From contig NZ_JACXZT010000002.1 in the NCBI RefSeq assembly GCF_014779595.1, positions 62,001 to 126,000 of the forward strand: 64,000 bases of DNA. The letters are read 5' to 3'. The DNA is from Halomonas sp. ML-15 (lineage in GTDB: Bacteria > Pseudomonadota > Gammaproteobacteria > Pseudomonadales > Halomonadaceae). This document shows positions 56,509-64,000 of this stretch, one piece after another (within the stretch, counting starts at the first letter, position 1; every line of letters starts with the position of its first letter). Under the pieces are notes generated by a model that was given only the letters and a program-made list of their open reading frames with translations, had not been told where the DNA came from and searched no databases. The position numbers and the translations under genes were made by a program.

Positions 56509-57360
56509 ATGGATAGGCTGCGAACGCTGAGGACCTTTATCTGCGTTGCCGAGCAGGCGAGTTTCGCCGAGGCGGGGCGGCGTCTGGGCATGTCGCCGAC
56601 CACCGTGACGCGGACCATCGCGGGGCTGGAGGCGAGCCTAGGGGTTCAGCTGTTGAGGCGCACCACGCGTAGCGTGCGGCTAACCGAGGAGGGGGCGCTG
56701 TTTCTGACGCGATGTCGGGCGGGGCTCGCCGAGATCGACGGGGCCTTCGATATCGTTCAGGGCCGCCGCTCAACGCCGCGGGGCACGCTGACGATAACGG
56801 CTCCGGTGATGTTTGGCCGTCTGCACGTCCAGCCGGTGGTGGTCGAGCTGCTGCGGCAGTATCCCGACCTTCAGGTCAGGCTGCTGCTGCTGGATCGGGT
56901 GGTGAGCCTGGTCGAGGAGGGGGTGGATGTCGCCGTGCGTATCGCCGAGCTGCCGGATAGCTCGCTGCATATGCTCAGGGTTGGCCAGGTGCGGCGAGTG
57001 ATGAGTGCGAGCCCGGCCTATCTGGCGGCGCGGGGACGGCCGACGACACTCGCCGAGTTACGCGACCATGACGTGATCCGGGTCGAGGACGAGGTGGGGC
57101 GCTCCGCTGGCCCTGCCAGATTAACGGTCAACCAGATGGAGGCGGCGATTGCCGCGGCGGTCGCGGGGCTTGGCATGGTGTCGTCGCTCTCCTACCAGGT
57201 CGCCGACGATGTCGCGGCGGGGCGGCTCGAGCAGGTTCTGACCGACGATGCCCCAGCGCTGCCGATCTCCTTGCTGTTCCAAAGCGGTCGTCGAGACCAC
57301 CCGAATGTTCGCGCCTTCATCGATGCCGCCAAGCACCGCTTGCAGGGAGTCTCGCTGTAA
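56509..57360 (+). CDS. LysR-family transcriptional regulator
   Basis: A 283-residue LysR protein (MDRLRTLRTFICVAEQASFAEAGRRLGMSPTTVTRTIAGLEASLGVQLLRRTTRSVRLTEEG). ATG 56509 follows GGAGGAG; an in-frame upstream ATG at 56467 is rejected. It is divergent from the GST-VOC pair and is their likely regulator. Confidence 0.93.
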   Translation: MDRLRTLRTFICVAEQASFAEAGRRLGMSPTTVTRTIAGLEASLGVQLLRRTTRSVRLTEEGALFLTRCRAGLAEIDGAFDIVQGRRSTPRGTLTITAPVMFGRLHVQPVVVELLRQYPDLQVRLLLLDRVVSLVEEGVDVAVRIAELPDSSLHMLRVGQVRRVMSASPAYLAARGRPTTLAELRDHDVIRVEDEVGRSAGPARLTVNQMEAAIAAAVAGLGMVSSLSYQVADDVAAGRLEQVLTDDAPALPISLLFQSGRRDHPNVRAFIDAAKHRLQGVSL

Positions 57361-57512
57361 GCATCGATCAGTCGGTGCGACCTTTCGTGGATGATGATGG
57401 GTAAAGAGCCGTTGCGAGTCGTACCGATTGCGGCGTATGTCGCAATGAAGACAGTCACTTAGGCACTGGCGCTTACCATGGCGGAAAATTTCAACAACAG
57501 GTGGAATCCGCC

Positions 57513-59255
57513 ATGGTTTATACCGTTGCCATCGTGCTTAGCCTCGTTGGCTACTTTATCATCGGTAATCTTGCCGGCCGCCGGGTCAAGCATCTTGATG
57601 ACTATCTTGTCGCTGGACGCAACGCTCCCACGCTAATGATTCTCGGCACCCTGGTCGCCAGCTATCTGAGCACCAGCGCCTTTCTGGGCGAGACCGGTTT
57701 CGCCTACCAGGGTTATCCCTTCGTGATGCTGATCTTCGCCGCCATCAGCACCGCCGGCTGCCTGCTCGGCGCGCTGGTGTTCGGCCGCTACCTGCGCCGC
57801 AGCGAGGCGTTGACGGTGCCCGAGTTCTTCGGCAAGCGATTCGCCTCGAAGCGGGTACAGATGATTGCCGGGCTGACCACCGTATTCGGCCTGGGCGCCT
57901 ATCTGCTGGGCGTGATGCAGGGGGCCGGCATCATGTTCGAGGAGCTCACGGGGCTACCCTACTGGGCCGGGCTGATGCTGGTGTGGTTCACCTACACCAG
58001 TTTTATTCTCTACTCCGGCTCGCAGGGCGTGGTGCTCACCGACACTATCATGTTCGTGATTTTCTCCATCGCTGCGGTGGGTGGCTCGCTCTATATCATC
58101 AGCGATCTCGGCGGCTGGTCGGGCGTTATAGAAGGTCTGCTGATACAGACCGACAAGCCCGGTATCGCCCTGTGGCATGGGGTGACCGAGGGTGAGGGGG
58201 CGGCTTTCTCCTCGCCCGGCGAGGCGCTCATCTGGGGGCTGACGCTGGGGTTGGTATGGGCCACGGTGCTGGCGGCCAGTCCCTGGCAGTCGAGCCGCTA
58301 TCTGATGGCGCGTAACGAGCACGTGGTGATGCGTTCGGCGATGCTCACCGCGGTGGTGCTGGCGATCTTCTATGCGCTGATGATGATGACCGGGGCGGCG
58401 ATCAATCTCTATGACCCGACACTCGACGGTGAGCGCGCCATGGTGTGGGCGGCGCTCAATGTGCTACCGGCCTGGCTCGGGGTGATCATCCTCACCGGGG
58501 TATTTGCCGCCGGGCTCTCCTCCTGCTCCACCTTTCTGTCGATCATCGGCTTCAGCCTCGCCCAGGACATCCTACCCGCCAAGCGCGGCGAGCGTGGTGC
58601 CATGCGGGCGAGCCGTATCGGCGTGCTGGCGGCTGGGCTGGTGGCGTTGCTGCTGGCGCTCTTTCAGCCGCCGGCGGTGATGGCGGTGGTGTGGTTCGCC
58701 GCCACGCTGTTTGCCTCCTCCTGGGGGCCGGTGGCGCTGATGAGCATCTGGAGCCGCAGGATTACCGCGGCCGGCGCGGCCTGGGGGCTGGGCGTCGGGT
58801 TCGTGGGCAACCTGCTCCTGTCGCTGATGGTGCAGGCCGAGTGGATCGCGCTGCCGGTCTATCTCCACCCGGTGGTGCTGAGCACTATAGCGGCGCTGGC
58901 AGCGATCGTGATCGCCTCGACGTTTAGCCGCGTCAGCAAGGCGGAGCGCGACTACCTCGCCTTGCTACACCGTAGTCCCGTGGAGAACGAGCGCAGCTGG
59001 GCGGCGGTGACTCGGCGGGTGGCAGTGGCGACCATGGTCACCGGCGTTGCGGTGGGAGCCTTCCTGTGGTGGCAGTATGCCGGCTCGCTCGCGGCGCTGG
59101 CCGGGCGCTTCGGCGTTGCCGAAGATGCGGTCACCGGTGCCTATCTGTTGGCAGCAGGTTGCGGTGCCATGCTGGTGATCGCCGGTGCGGTGGGCTTCTG
59201 GCTGGTGCGGGAGCGCCGTGCGGATGCCGGCAGCTCTCCGCTGGCGAAGTTCTGA
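57513..59255 (+). CDS. Sodium:solute symporter family protein
   Basis: A 580-residue SSS-family transporter with about 13 membrane helices. Family features are GRRVKHLDDYLVAGRNAPTLMILGTLVASYLSTSAFLGETGFAYQGY at the start and GVFAAGLSSCSTFLSIIGFSLAQDIL in the core. These carriers use Na+ to import solutes such as proline, pantothenate, acetate or choline-type compounds. ATG 57513 is preferred, with AGGTGG upstream, over GTG 57501. The substrate is not evident; a compatible-solute or carboxylate role is possible. Confidence 0.92.
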   Translation: MVYTVAIVLSLVGYFIIGNLAGRRVKHLDDYLVAGRNAPTLMILGTLVASYLSTSAFLGETGFAYQGYPFVMLIFAAISTAGCLLGALVFGRYLRRSEALTVPEFFGKRFASKRVQMIAGLTTVFGLGAYLLGVMQGAGIMFEELTGLPYWAGLMLVWFTYTSFILYSGSQGVVLTDTIMFVIFSIAAVGGSLYIISDLGGWSGVIEGLLIQTDKPGIALWHGVTEGEGAAFSSPGEALIWGLTLGLVWATVLAASPWQSSRYLMARNEHVVMRSAMLTAVVLAIFYALMMMTGAAINLYDPTLDGERAMVWAALNVLPAWLGVIILTGVFAAGLSSCSTFLSIIGFSLAQDILPAKRGERGAMRASRIGVLAAGLVALLLALFQPPAVMAVVWFAATLFASSWGPVALMSIWSRRITAAGAAWGLGVGFVGNLLLSLMVQAEWIALPVYLHPVVLSTIAALAAIVIASTFSRVSKAERDYLALLHRSPVENERSWAAVTRRVAVATMVTGVAVGAFLWWQYAGSLAALAGRFGVAEDAVTGAYLLAAGCGAMLVIAGAVGFWLVRERRADAGSSPLAKF

Positions 59256-59280
59256 GCGGCGCGCTTCTGCAACGACCGTA

Positions 59281-59457
59281 TTAAGAGGGCGTGAGCTTCT
59301 TCAAACGCTGATCAGCACGCTTCACCGTTTGCATCTTCTGCGGCCGCTTCATCGATTTCCATTCGCGGATCTCGTCCATGGTGCGGCCGCAACCGGTGCA
59401 CAGGTTTCCCTTGAGCTGGCAAATCGATACACAGGGGCTTTCGATCTTGTTGGCCAT
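59281..59457 (-). CDS. DUF1289 small cysteine-rich protein
   Basis: A 58-residue frame: MANKIESPCVSICQLKGNLC, then TGCGRTMDEIREWKSMKRPQ and a short basic tail. The C-x3-C ... C-x2-C spacing, GCGRTxDEIxEW and the SPC start are the DUF1289 signature, a small probably metal-binding domain of unknown role. It begins directly after the stop of the gene at 59458 and probably belongs to the WD40/GTPase transcription unit. Confidence 0.88.
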   Translation of the reverse strand: MANKIESPCVSICQLKGNLCTGCGRTMDEIREWKSMKRPQKMQTVKRADQRLKKLTPS

Positions 59458-59838
59458 TCAGTGCCTCGTTGGCTTGGTGCGCAGCCGCTGTTGCCAGTCG
59501 CCGCCGTGCTGGCGCTGGCAGGCCTCTTCGCTGTCGAAGTCGAGGTGCTTCGAGGCGTCAGTGACATCAAGGCCGGCCTCGGCGAGTGCCTCGCCGGTCA
59601 ACTCGACGATGCAGTGGCGGGCCTCGCCTCTGAGCGCATTGGCCAGGTTGGGGTGGGTATCGAATACCCAGGTCACCACCAGGCTCTCGGGAAAGCGCTG
59701 GTAGTCGACGTCGTGGGTCAACCAGCAGAAGCCGGGCAGCTGCGGCTTGGCCTGCTCGCAGGCGTCTGTCAGCGCAGCGCTCAGTCGCCGCTCCATCTTG
59801 CCGCGTTCTCGCTTGGCTATCATCTCATCTCCAAACAT
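59458..59838 (-). CDS. Conserved protein of unknown function
   Basis: A protein of about 121-126 residues with a pattern seen in conserved but uncharacterised gammaproteobacterial proteins: RRLSAALTDACEQAKPQLPGFCWLTHDVDYQRFPESLVVTWVFDT and FDSEEACQRQHGGDWQQRL. ATG 59838 or 59823 could be the start. No membrane segment or known catalytic motif. It follows the WD40 gene without a gap and adjoins the DUF1289 gene. Confidence 0.75.
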   Translation of the reverse strand: MFGDEMIAKRERGKMERRLSAALTDACEQAKPQLPGFCWLTHDVDYQRFPESLVVTWVFDTHPNLANALRGEARHCIVELTGEALAEAGLDVTDASKHLDFDSEEACQRQHGGDWQQRLRTKPTRH

Positions 59839-60855
59839 TTAACCCGCTACGGGAAACAGTCCCGCAAAGCCCTTCTCGGTGCCAAAGGCCAGCCACGCAC
59901 AATCGGGGGACCAGGCCATGGTGGTCACCGCCCCGTGGCCTGGCGGTTTGATCACGGCTTCCTGGTCCTTGTCGATATCGGCCACGGTGACCTGGCCGTC
60001 ATCGTAACCGATCCCCAGGATGGGGTGGTCTGGATCTCCCGCAACTGCCGTAACCAAGGCGCTCGTGGTGTCGCCAGGCGTCTTCGGGGCGAGTCCCCGG
60101 GGGCCCTTGCGACCCTTGAACGGCCAGCAGGGGGCGCAGTTCGAGCCGCTGGTAGCCAGGTGGCGTCCGCCATTGAACCACGACCAGGATTTCACCTTGG
60201 TGGCGTAGCCGCTCATGTAAAGGTCGTCATTATCTTCCAGGCGCCAGCCACGAATGCAATCCTCCTGCATCGCCGAGAGCACGAAGCGCGCGTTGGGGCT
60301 CCAGGTCACCGCGAGATGCGAGCCGGGGCACGTCAGCGGCACCGGCGTTGAATCGGCGGAGCGGGTGGAGCAGAGGGTGACGCCGCCGTAGTGGGACACC
60401 GCAATCCTGTGGCCGTCCGGGGAGAAGCAGAGGCCGCCCACCGTGCTGGGAAACTCGCGAACGATCTCATCGCGGCCCTCCGCGTAGAGATGCAGGCGTT
60501 TGCCCTCTGAGCAGGCGACGACTCCGTTGGCGTGGCTAGCGACATGATCGACCCAGCGCCCGGGGAAGGAGGCGAGCTCCTGCACGCTGCCATCCACGGC
60601 GACCCGTACCAAGCGCCCATCGTCACCGCCGCTGAGAAATCCCCCGCCCGGGGCGCCGGCCAGGCTCAGCGCTATGCCCTCGTGCACCTCGACACGCTGT
60701 GGCGCTGATGGGTTGCCGGCGGGTAGCAGCTGCAGGCTGCCATCGCCAAGGGCGAAGGCGAGGTGGTTCGAGGCGTCGAAGCGTGCCGCAAGGACATAGG
60801 CCGGCCACTGCCACTGCTGTCCAAACTGTTCGAGGAGCGTGTCGGGTTGGCTCAT
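59839..60855 (-). CDS. WD40-repeat beta-propeller protein linked to a COG0523 GTPase
   Basis: A 338-residue protein with repeated propeller blades ([54 protein letters not shown]). No signal peptide. It overlaps the COG0523 GTPase gene by 4 bp. WD40 genes next to such GTPases occur in zinc-limitation loci of several proteobacteria, so a role as a partner or scaffold in metal delivery is inferred. Confidence 0.82.
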   Translation of the reverse strand: MSQPDTLLEQFGQQWQWPAYVLAARFDASNHLAFALGDGSLQLLPAGNPSAPQRVEVHEGIALSLAGAPGGGFLSGGDDGRLVRVAVDGSVQELASFPGRWVDHVASHANGVVACSEGKRLHLYAEGRDEIVREFPSTVGGLCFSPDGHRIAVSHYGGVTLCSTRSADSTPVPLTCPGSHLAVTWSPNARFVLSAMQEDCIRGWRLEDNDDLYMSGYATKVKSWSWFNGGRHLATSGSNCAPCWPFKGRKGPRGLAPKTPGDTTSALVTAVAGDPDHPILGIGYDDGQVTVADIDKDQEAVIKPPGHGAVTTMAWSPDCAWLAFGTEKGFAGLFPVAG

Positions 60856-61838
60856 GCTGGCTCCCGGGGGGTATGGGCGTCAATCACACAGGCATCGAAG
60901 CCGCTCCGCAGCTTGTCGGCATCGAGATCGCGACCGATGAAGACGAGACGGCTGTGGCGCGCTTCGTCGGGCTGCCAGGGTTGGGTCGGGGTGCCGTTGG
61001 CCAGCATGTGAACGCTCTGAAACACATAGCGCTGCTCCATGCCCAGCAGATCGAGGATGCCCTTGCAGCGCAGAATATCGACGCCGTCATTGCGCAGTAC
61101 CTCGGCAATCCAGGTCTCGAAGCGCTCGGGCTGCAGTGGGCGCGTGGCCGTCAGCGAGATGCTCTTCACCTGTTCGTCATGCTCGTGGGCGTGATCCTCG
61201 GAGAGGAACTCCGGTTCCAGGGTCATGATCCGCTCCAGGTCGAAGGCGCCCAAGCCGATCACCTTGTCCAGATCGACGTCGCAGTGGTTGGCGGCGACGA
61301 TGCGGGTATAGGGATTGATCGCCAGGATGCGCCGCTCGAGGGCCTGGCGCTCGCTGTCGTCGACGAGGTCGATCTTGTTGAGCACCACGACATCGGCAAA
61401 GGCGACCTGCTCGGCGGCCTCCGGGCTGTCATCCAGTCGGGCCGGCAGGTGCTTGGCATCGACCACGGTTACTACCGCGTCCAGCTCGGTCTTGCTGCGC
61501 ACGTCGTCATCGACGAAGAAGGTCTGGGCCACCGGGGCAGGGTCGGCGAGTCCGGTGGTTTCGATGATCACGGCGTCGAAACGGTCGATGCGCTTCATCA
61601 GGCCGGAAATGATGCGTATCAGGTCACCGCGAACGGTGCAGCAGATACAGCCGTTGTTCATCTCGAAGACTTCTTCGTCCGCCCCTACCACCAGGTCGTT
61701 GTCGATGCCCAGCTCGCCGAATTCATTGACGATCACCGCATAGCGCTTACCGTGATCCTCAGAAAGGATGCGATTTAGCAGCGTTGTCTTGCCTGCCCCT
61801 AGATAGCCTGTGAGTACGGTAACCGGGACTTTAGCCAT
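60852..61838 (-). CDS. COG0523-family GTPase metallochaperone (ZigA/YjiA-like)
   Basis: A 328-residue G3E GTPase. Walker A is GYLGAGKTT near residues 11-19, the metal motif is CICC (65-68), Walker B is [10 protein letters not shown] and the guanine motif NKID. An HAHEHDE histidine-rich stretch near residue 214 could bind zinc. ZigA-type members deliver zinc or adapt cells to low zinc. It is first in an operon with the WD40 gene, and a Zur-like half palindrome lies in front of it. Confidence 0.92.
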   Translation of the reverse strand: MAKVPVTVLTGYLGAGKTTLLNRILSEDHGKRYAVIVNEFGELGIDNDLVVGADEEVFEMNNGCICCTVRGDLIRIISGLMKRIDRFDAVIIETTGLADPAPVAQTFFVDDDVRSKTELDAVVTVVDAKHLPARLDDSPEAAEQVAFADVVVLNKIDLVDDSERQALERRILAINPYTRIVAANHCDVDLDKVIGLGAFDLERIMTLEPEFLSEDHAHEHDEQVKSISLTATRPLQPERFETWIAEVLRNDGVDILRCKGILDLLGMEQRYVFQSVHMLANGTPTQPWQPDEARHSRLVFIGRDLDADKLRSGFDACVIDAHTPREPA

Positions 61839-61875
61839 GGTAGAACTCCAGAAACGTGGCCGAATGAACCTCGTT

Positions 61876-61892
61876 GATTACGTTATAACATA
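61876..61892. promoter_or_regulatory. Possible Zur box before the COG0523 GTPase gene
   Basis: The minus strand reads CTATGTTATAACGTAATC, in which ATGTTATA matches the left arm of the gammaproteobacterial Zur consensus; the right arm is degenerate. It sits 40 bp upstream of the GTPase start, a typical position. Confidence 0.4.
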
Positions 61893-61929
61893 GCACTTTG
61901 GGCTGGGCGGGTCAGGAGGGGGCTGGAGA

Positions 61930-63543
61930 TTACCAGTTGGCCGTGACGCGGTTTCTGCCCGCATGCTTGGCCTGGTAGAGGGCGGCGTCGGCGCGCCGGG
62001 TAAGCGTCTCGAGGCTGGTGTCGGTGGCCTTGAAGCAGGTGACCCCAATGCTCACCGTGAAGTAGAAGGGCAGCTCCTTGGCGTCGATGCTGGCCTCGGC
62101 GATCTGCCTGAGCAGGCGCCAGGCGAGCGGCAGGGCCTCTTCAGCGGACATGTCGGGCAGGATGACCATGAACTCTTCGCCGCCGATGCGGCACGGCAGA
62201 TCGCTGTCGCGCAGGCCACGCCGCAGGGTGTCCGCCAGCAGCTTCAGGCCCTTGTCGCCCTCGGCATGCCCCAGGGTGTCGTTGATGGCCTTGAAGCGAT
62301 CGATATCGATCATCAGCAGGGCCGCCTGCAGCCCCTCGCGCTTGACCGATCTGACAACACGCTTGGCGGATTCGTCGAAGGAGCGCCGGTTGGCCAGGCC
62401 GGTCAAGGCGTCGGTGCTGGCCTGGTGGGCCCAGTCGGCCTCCTGGTGCCTCTGCCGGGTGATGTCGCGATATACCCAGAGGTGACCATGGTGATGGTCG
62501 CCAACGAAGACGGGGGTATAGCTACGCTCGAGGAAGCGGCCATCTGCCATGGCCAGCATGTCATGGGCCTGCTGGCACTTGCCCTCGATGAGCTCTTCGA
62601 TACGCGCCAGGAAGGCATCTGGTTCAGCGAACAGTGTCTTGGTGGACTGCGCGGCTTCACGGCAATCCAGCCCCACCAGGGCCTCGGGAGCGGCCCCGCC
62701 GGCGAAGAGGTTGCTGAAGGCGTGATTGGCCACCTTGACCCGACGGTTCTCATCCTCGAGCAGCAGTCCCACATGGAGACTCTCGATGACCAGCTCCAGC
62801 TGGCGCTTGGAGACGAGCTGGGCGATCTCCAGTGTCCTGCGCGGCGTGATGTCGAACTCGCCCATCACGATCATCGGCAGGCTCGTCTTGGGGTCGGTGG
62901 CGCGGCACAGGTCCACATGATGCCAGCGCTCGCCCTCGCTGATCCGCATGGGCGTCTCCAGGGTGCACTTTGGCTCGTGCGCCATCCGCTGGAGGATCTG
63001 CTCGGCGGCGTGGTGGTCTGTGAAGGAATCTTCCAAGGTGGTCAGGTCGCGGCGAGCTTCCAGGGCAGCTGGATTGCGCATCAGCAGTTTCCCCTTGCCG
63101 TCGAATACCGAGATCATCATGGGCGTATGCCGCATGGCCTCCAGGGCACGCAGGCTGGAAACATCCAGGGGGATATCGCTCTCCATCCCCTCCACCAGCA
63201 TCCCGGTGCGGCCATCCTCCATCATGCAGCGACTGCAGCGGCAGTGTAGCGAGATGCCTTGGCCGCCGGGATAGAAGCTCCAGTGTTCGTCTATGACCTC
63301 GCCCCGCGATAGGCGTGGAAGGTAGTCGGCCAGGCGCAGGCGCGTCGCCTCACTCATCGTCGAGGCAAAATCACGGGCGTAGAGTGCCTGAGGCGTATCG
63401 GCACTCCAGAGCTTTACTGCGGCAGCATTGGCGTAATGCATCCGCTCCTGCTCGATATCGAAGATCCACACCGGCGTCTGCAGCCGATCGAGAAGGTCGT
63501 GGCCGAGGCTGGTTGTCTGGGAGGCGTCATGGAGGTTGGTCAT
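61930..63543 (-). CDS. PAS-sensor diguanylate cyclase (GGDEF)
   Basis: A 537-residue cytosolic protein with PAS-like regions at about 15-130, 135-235 and 240-365 and a C-terminal GGDEF domain. The active site is GGEEF (454-458), a functional variant, and an RDSD inhibitory-site motif (RxxD) stands five residues before it, so product inhibition is likely. It should make c-di-GMP in response to a cytosolic signal, possibly through a bound ligand. No EAL domain is present. Confidence 0.93.
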   Translation of the reverse strand: MTNLHDASQTTSLGHDLLDRLQTPVWIFDIEQERMHYANAAAVKLWSADTPQALYARDFASTMSEATRLRLADYLPRLSRGEVIDEHWSFYPGGQGISLHCRCSRCMMEDGRTGMLVEGMESDIPLDVSSLRALEAMRHTPMMISVFDGKGKLLMRNPAALEARRDLTTLEDSFTDHHAAEQILQRMAHEPKCTLETPMRISEGERWHHVDLCRATDPKTSLPMIVMGEFDITPRRTLEIAQLVSKRQLELVIESLHVGLLLEDENRRVKVANHAFSNLFAGGAAPEALVGLDCREAAQSTKTLFAEPDAFLARIEELIEGKCQQAHDMLAMADGRFLERSYTPVFVGDHHHGHLWVYRDITRQRHQEADWAHQASTDALTGLANRRSFDESAKRVVRSVKREGLQAALLMIDIDRFKAINDTLGHAEGDKGLKLLADTLRRGLRDSDLPCRIGGEEFMVILPDMSAEEALPLAWRLLRQIAEASIDAKELPFYFTVSIGVTCFKATDTSLETLTRRADAALYQAKHAGRNRVTANW

Positions 63544-63680
63544 GAGGGTGAGCGGGTCTTGAGGCTCCTCGTGGGGATGGCGTCTTGTAACCCTATCACC
63601 GAATGCCTGCTACAGCAGTTACCGTCTACGATGACATCTGTAGCCCGGGATCCATCGCCATGACCGCTGGCCGGTCATTA

Positions 63681-63896
63681 TCAGCGCCAGCCCATCAGCC
63701 AGGTGTCGTCGTCCTTGAGGTCCTGCCAGGGTAGGGTCCTCTCACGGTGGGTATAGATCGCCTCGAGGACCACCGCGACCACGCTCTCCTCCTCGTCGCG
63801 CTCCAGCGCCGTCACCAGAAAGTGCTTCTCCTTGTGGCTAGGTTTGGCCGCGGTCCATTTGCTGTGATGCAGCTTCTCGGGATTGATGGTGTTCAT
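63681..63896 (-). CDS. Tryptophan-rich small protein (TIGR02450 family)
   Basis: A 71-residue protein with the pattern of the TIGR02450/DUF2389 family: INPEKLHHSKWTAAKPSHKEKHFLV, EAIYTHRERTLPW and the terminal DTWLMGWR. Function unknown. From here to the window end (63897-64000) I see only its upstream region. Confidence 0.88.
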   Translation of the reverse strand: MNTINPEKLHHSKWTAAKPSHKEKHFLVTALERDEEESVVAVVLEAIYTHRERTLPWQDLKDDDTWLMGWR

Positions 63897-64000
63897 GGTG
63901 CGCTTCCTTCACCTGATGTGAGTCCGCCAGCTTAGGACAGTAGACGGCGCGCAGACCAATCTAGCTGACAGCTGACCGTATTGCTCTTTCCGTCTTCTGG

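Overview
The window looks like chromosome of a high-G+C gammaproteobacterium, most likely Halomonas or a close relative (Halomonadaceae). This is an inference from protein similarity and gene order: xseA/guaB divergent with guaA following, rnm-yciO, a glrK-qseG-glrR operon, ligA, argA and mnmC, together with the GC-rich codon use. No rRNA, tRNA or CRISPR array was seen.

Core region, 1-25.4 kb: the 3' part of ligA with a YheU-family gene; a 2-hydroxycarboxylate (citrate/malate-type) transporter divergent from its probable CitAB-like two-component system; mnmC; a YciI protein; rnm-yciO; a periplasmic acid phosphatase; an ion channel overlapping a CYTH triphosphatase, back to back with a DUF47/Pit phosphate-uptake pair; argA; the glrK-qseG-glrR operon; xseA, guaB and guaA. 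The roughly 840-base gap between argA and glrK has the layout of a sigma-54 controlled, highly structured non-coding RNA gene: a GlrR-like dyad, an IHF consensus, a -24/-12 promoter, a chain of stable hairpins and a strong intrinsic terminator.

Accessory region 1, 25.4-38 kb: a small insertion sits at the 3' end of guaA and carries one PD-(D/E)XK nuclease-like gene. It is closed by a diverged second copy of the guaA 3' end. Next comes an AT-rich two-gene module (HEPN-like protein overlapping a P-loop ATPase) followed by a long imperfect hairpin, which I propose as an undescribed defence or toxin-antitoxin type system. After dadA come a hipBA toxin-antitoxin locus with three palindromic operators spaced exactly 50 bp apart, a RelA/SpoT-like HD hydrolase gene, an MFS exporter, membrane proteins, and a decayed second hipBA copy.

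Accessory region 2, 38-57.4 kb: a redox and detoxification mosaic with five intact LysR regulators, one AraC regulator, a Tat-exported metallo-beta-lactamase-fold protein, an IorAB-type molybdenum hydroxylase with its XdhC maturation factor, an amidohydrolase-MFS pair, two aldo-keto reductases, a quinone oxidoreductase, a SnoaL-like protein, a glyoxalase-fold protein and a GST. Decayed LysR and enolase-superfamily fragments show gene turnover here.

Region 57.4-64 kb returns to ordinary genes: a sodium:solute symporter, a DUF1289 small protein, a conserved unknown, a WD40/COG0523 GTPase pair behind a possible Zur site, a PAS-GGDEF diguanylate cyclase and a tryptophan-rich small protein.
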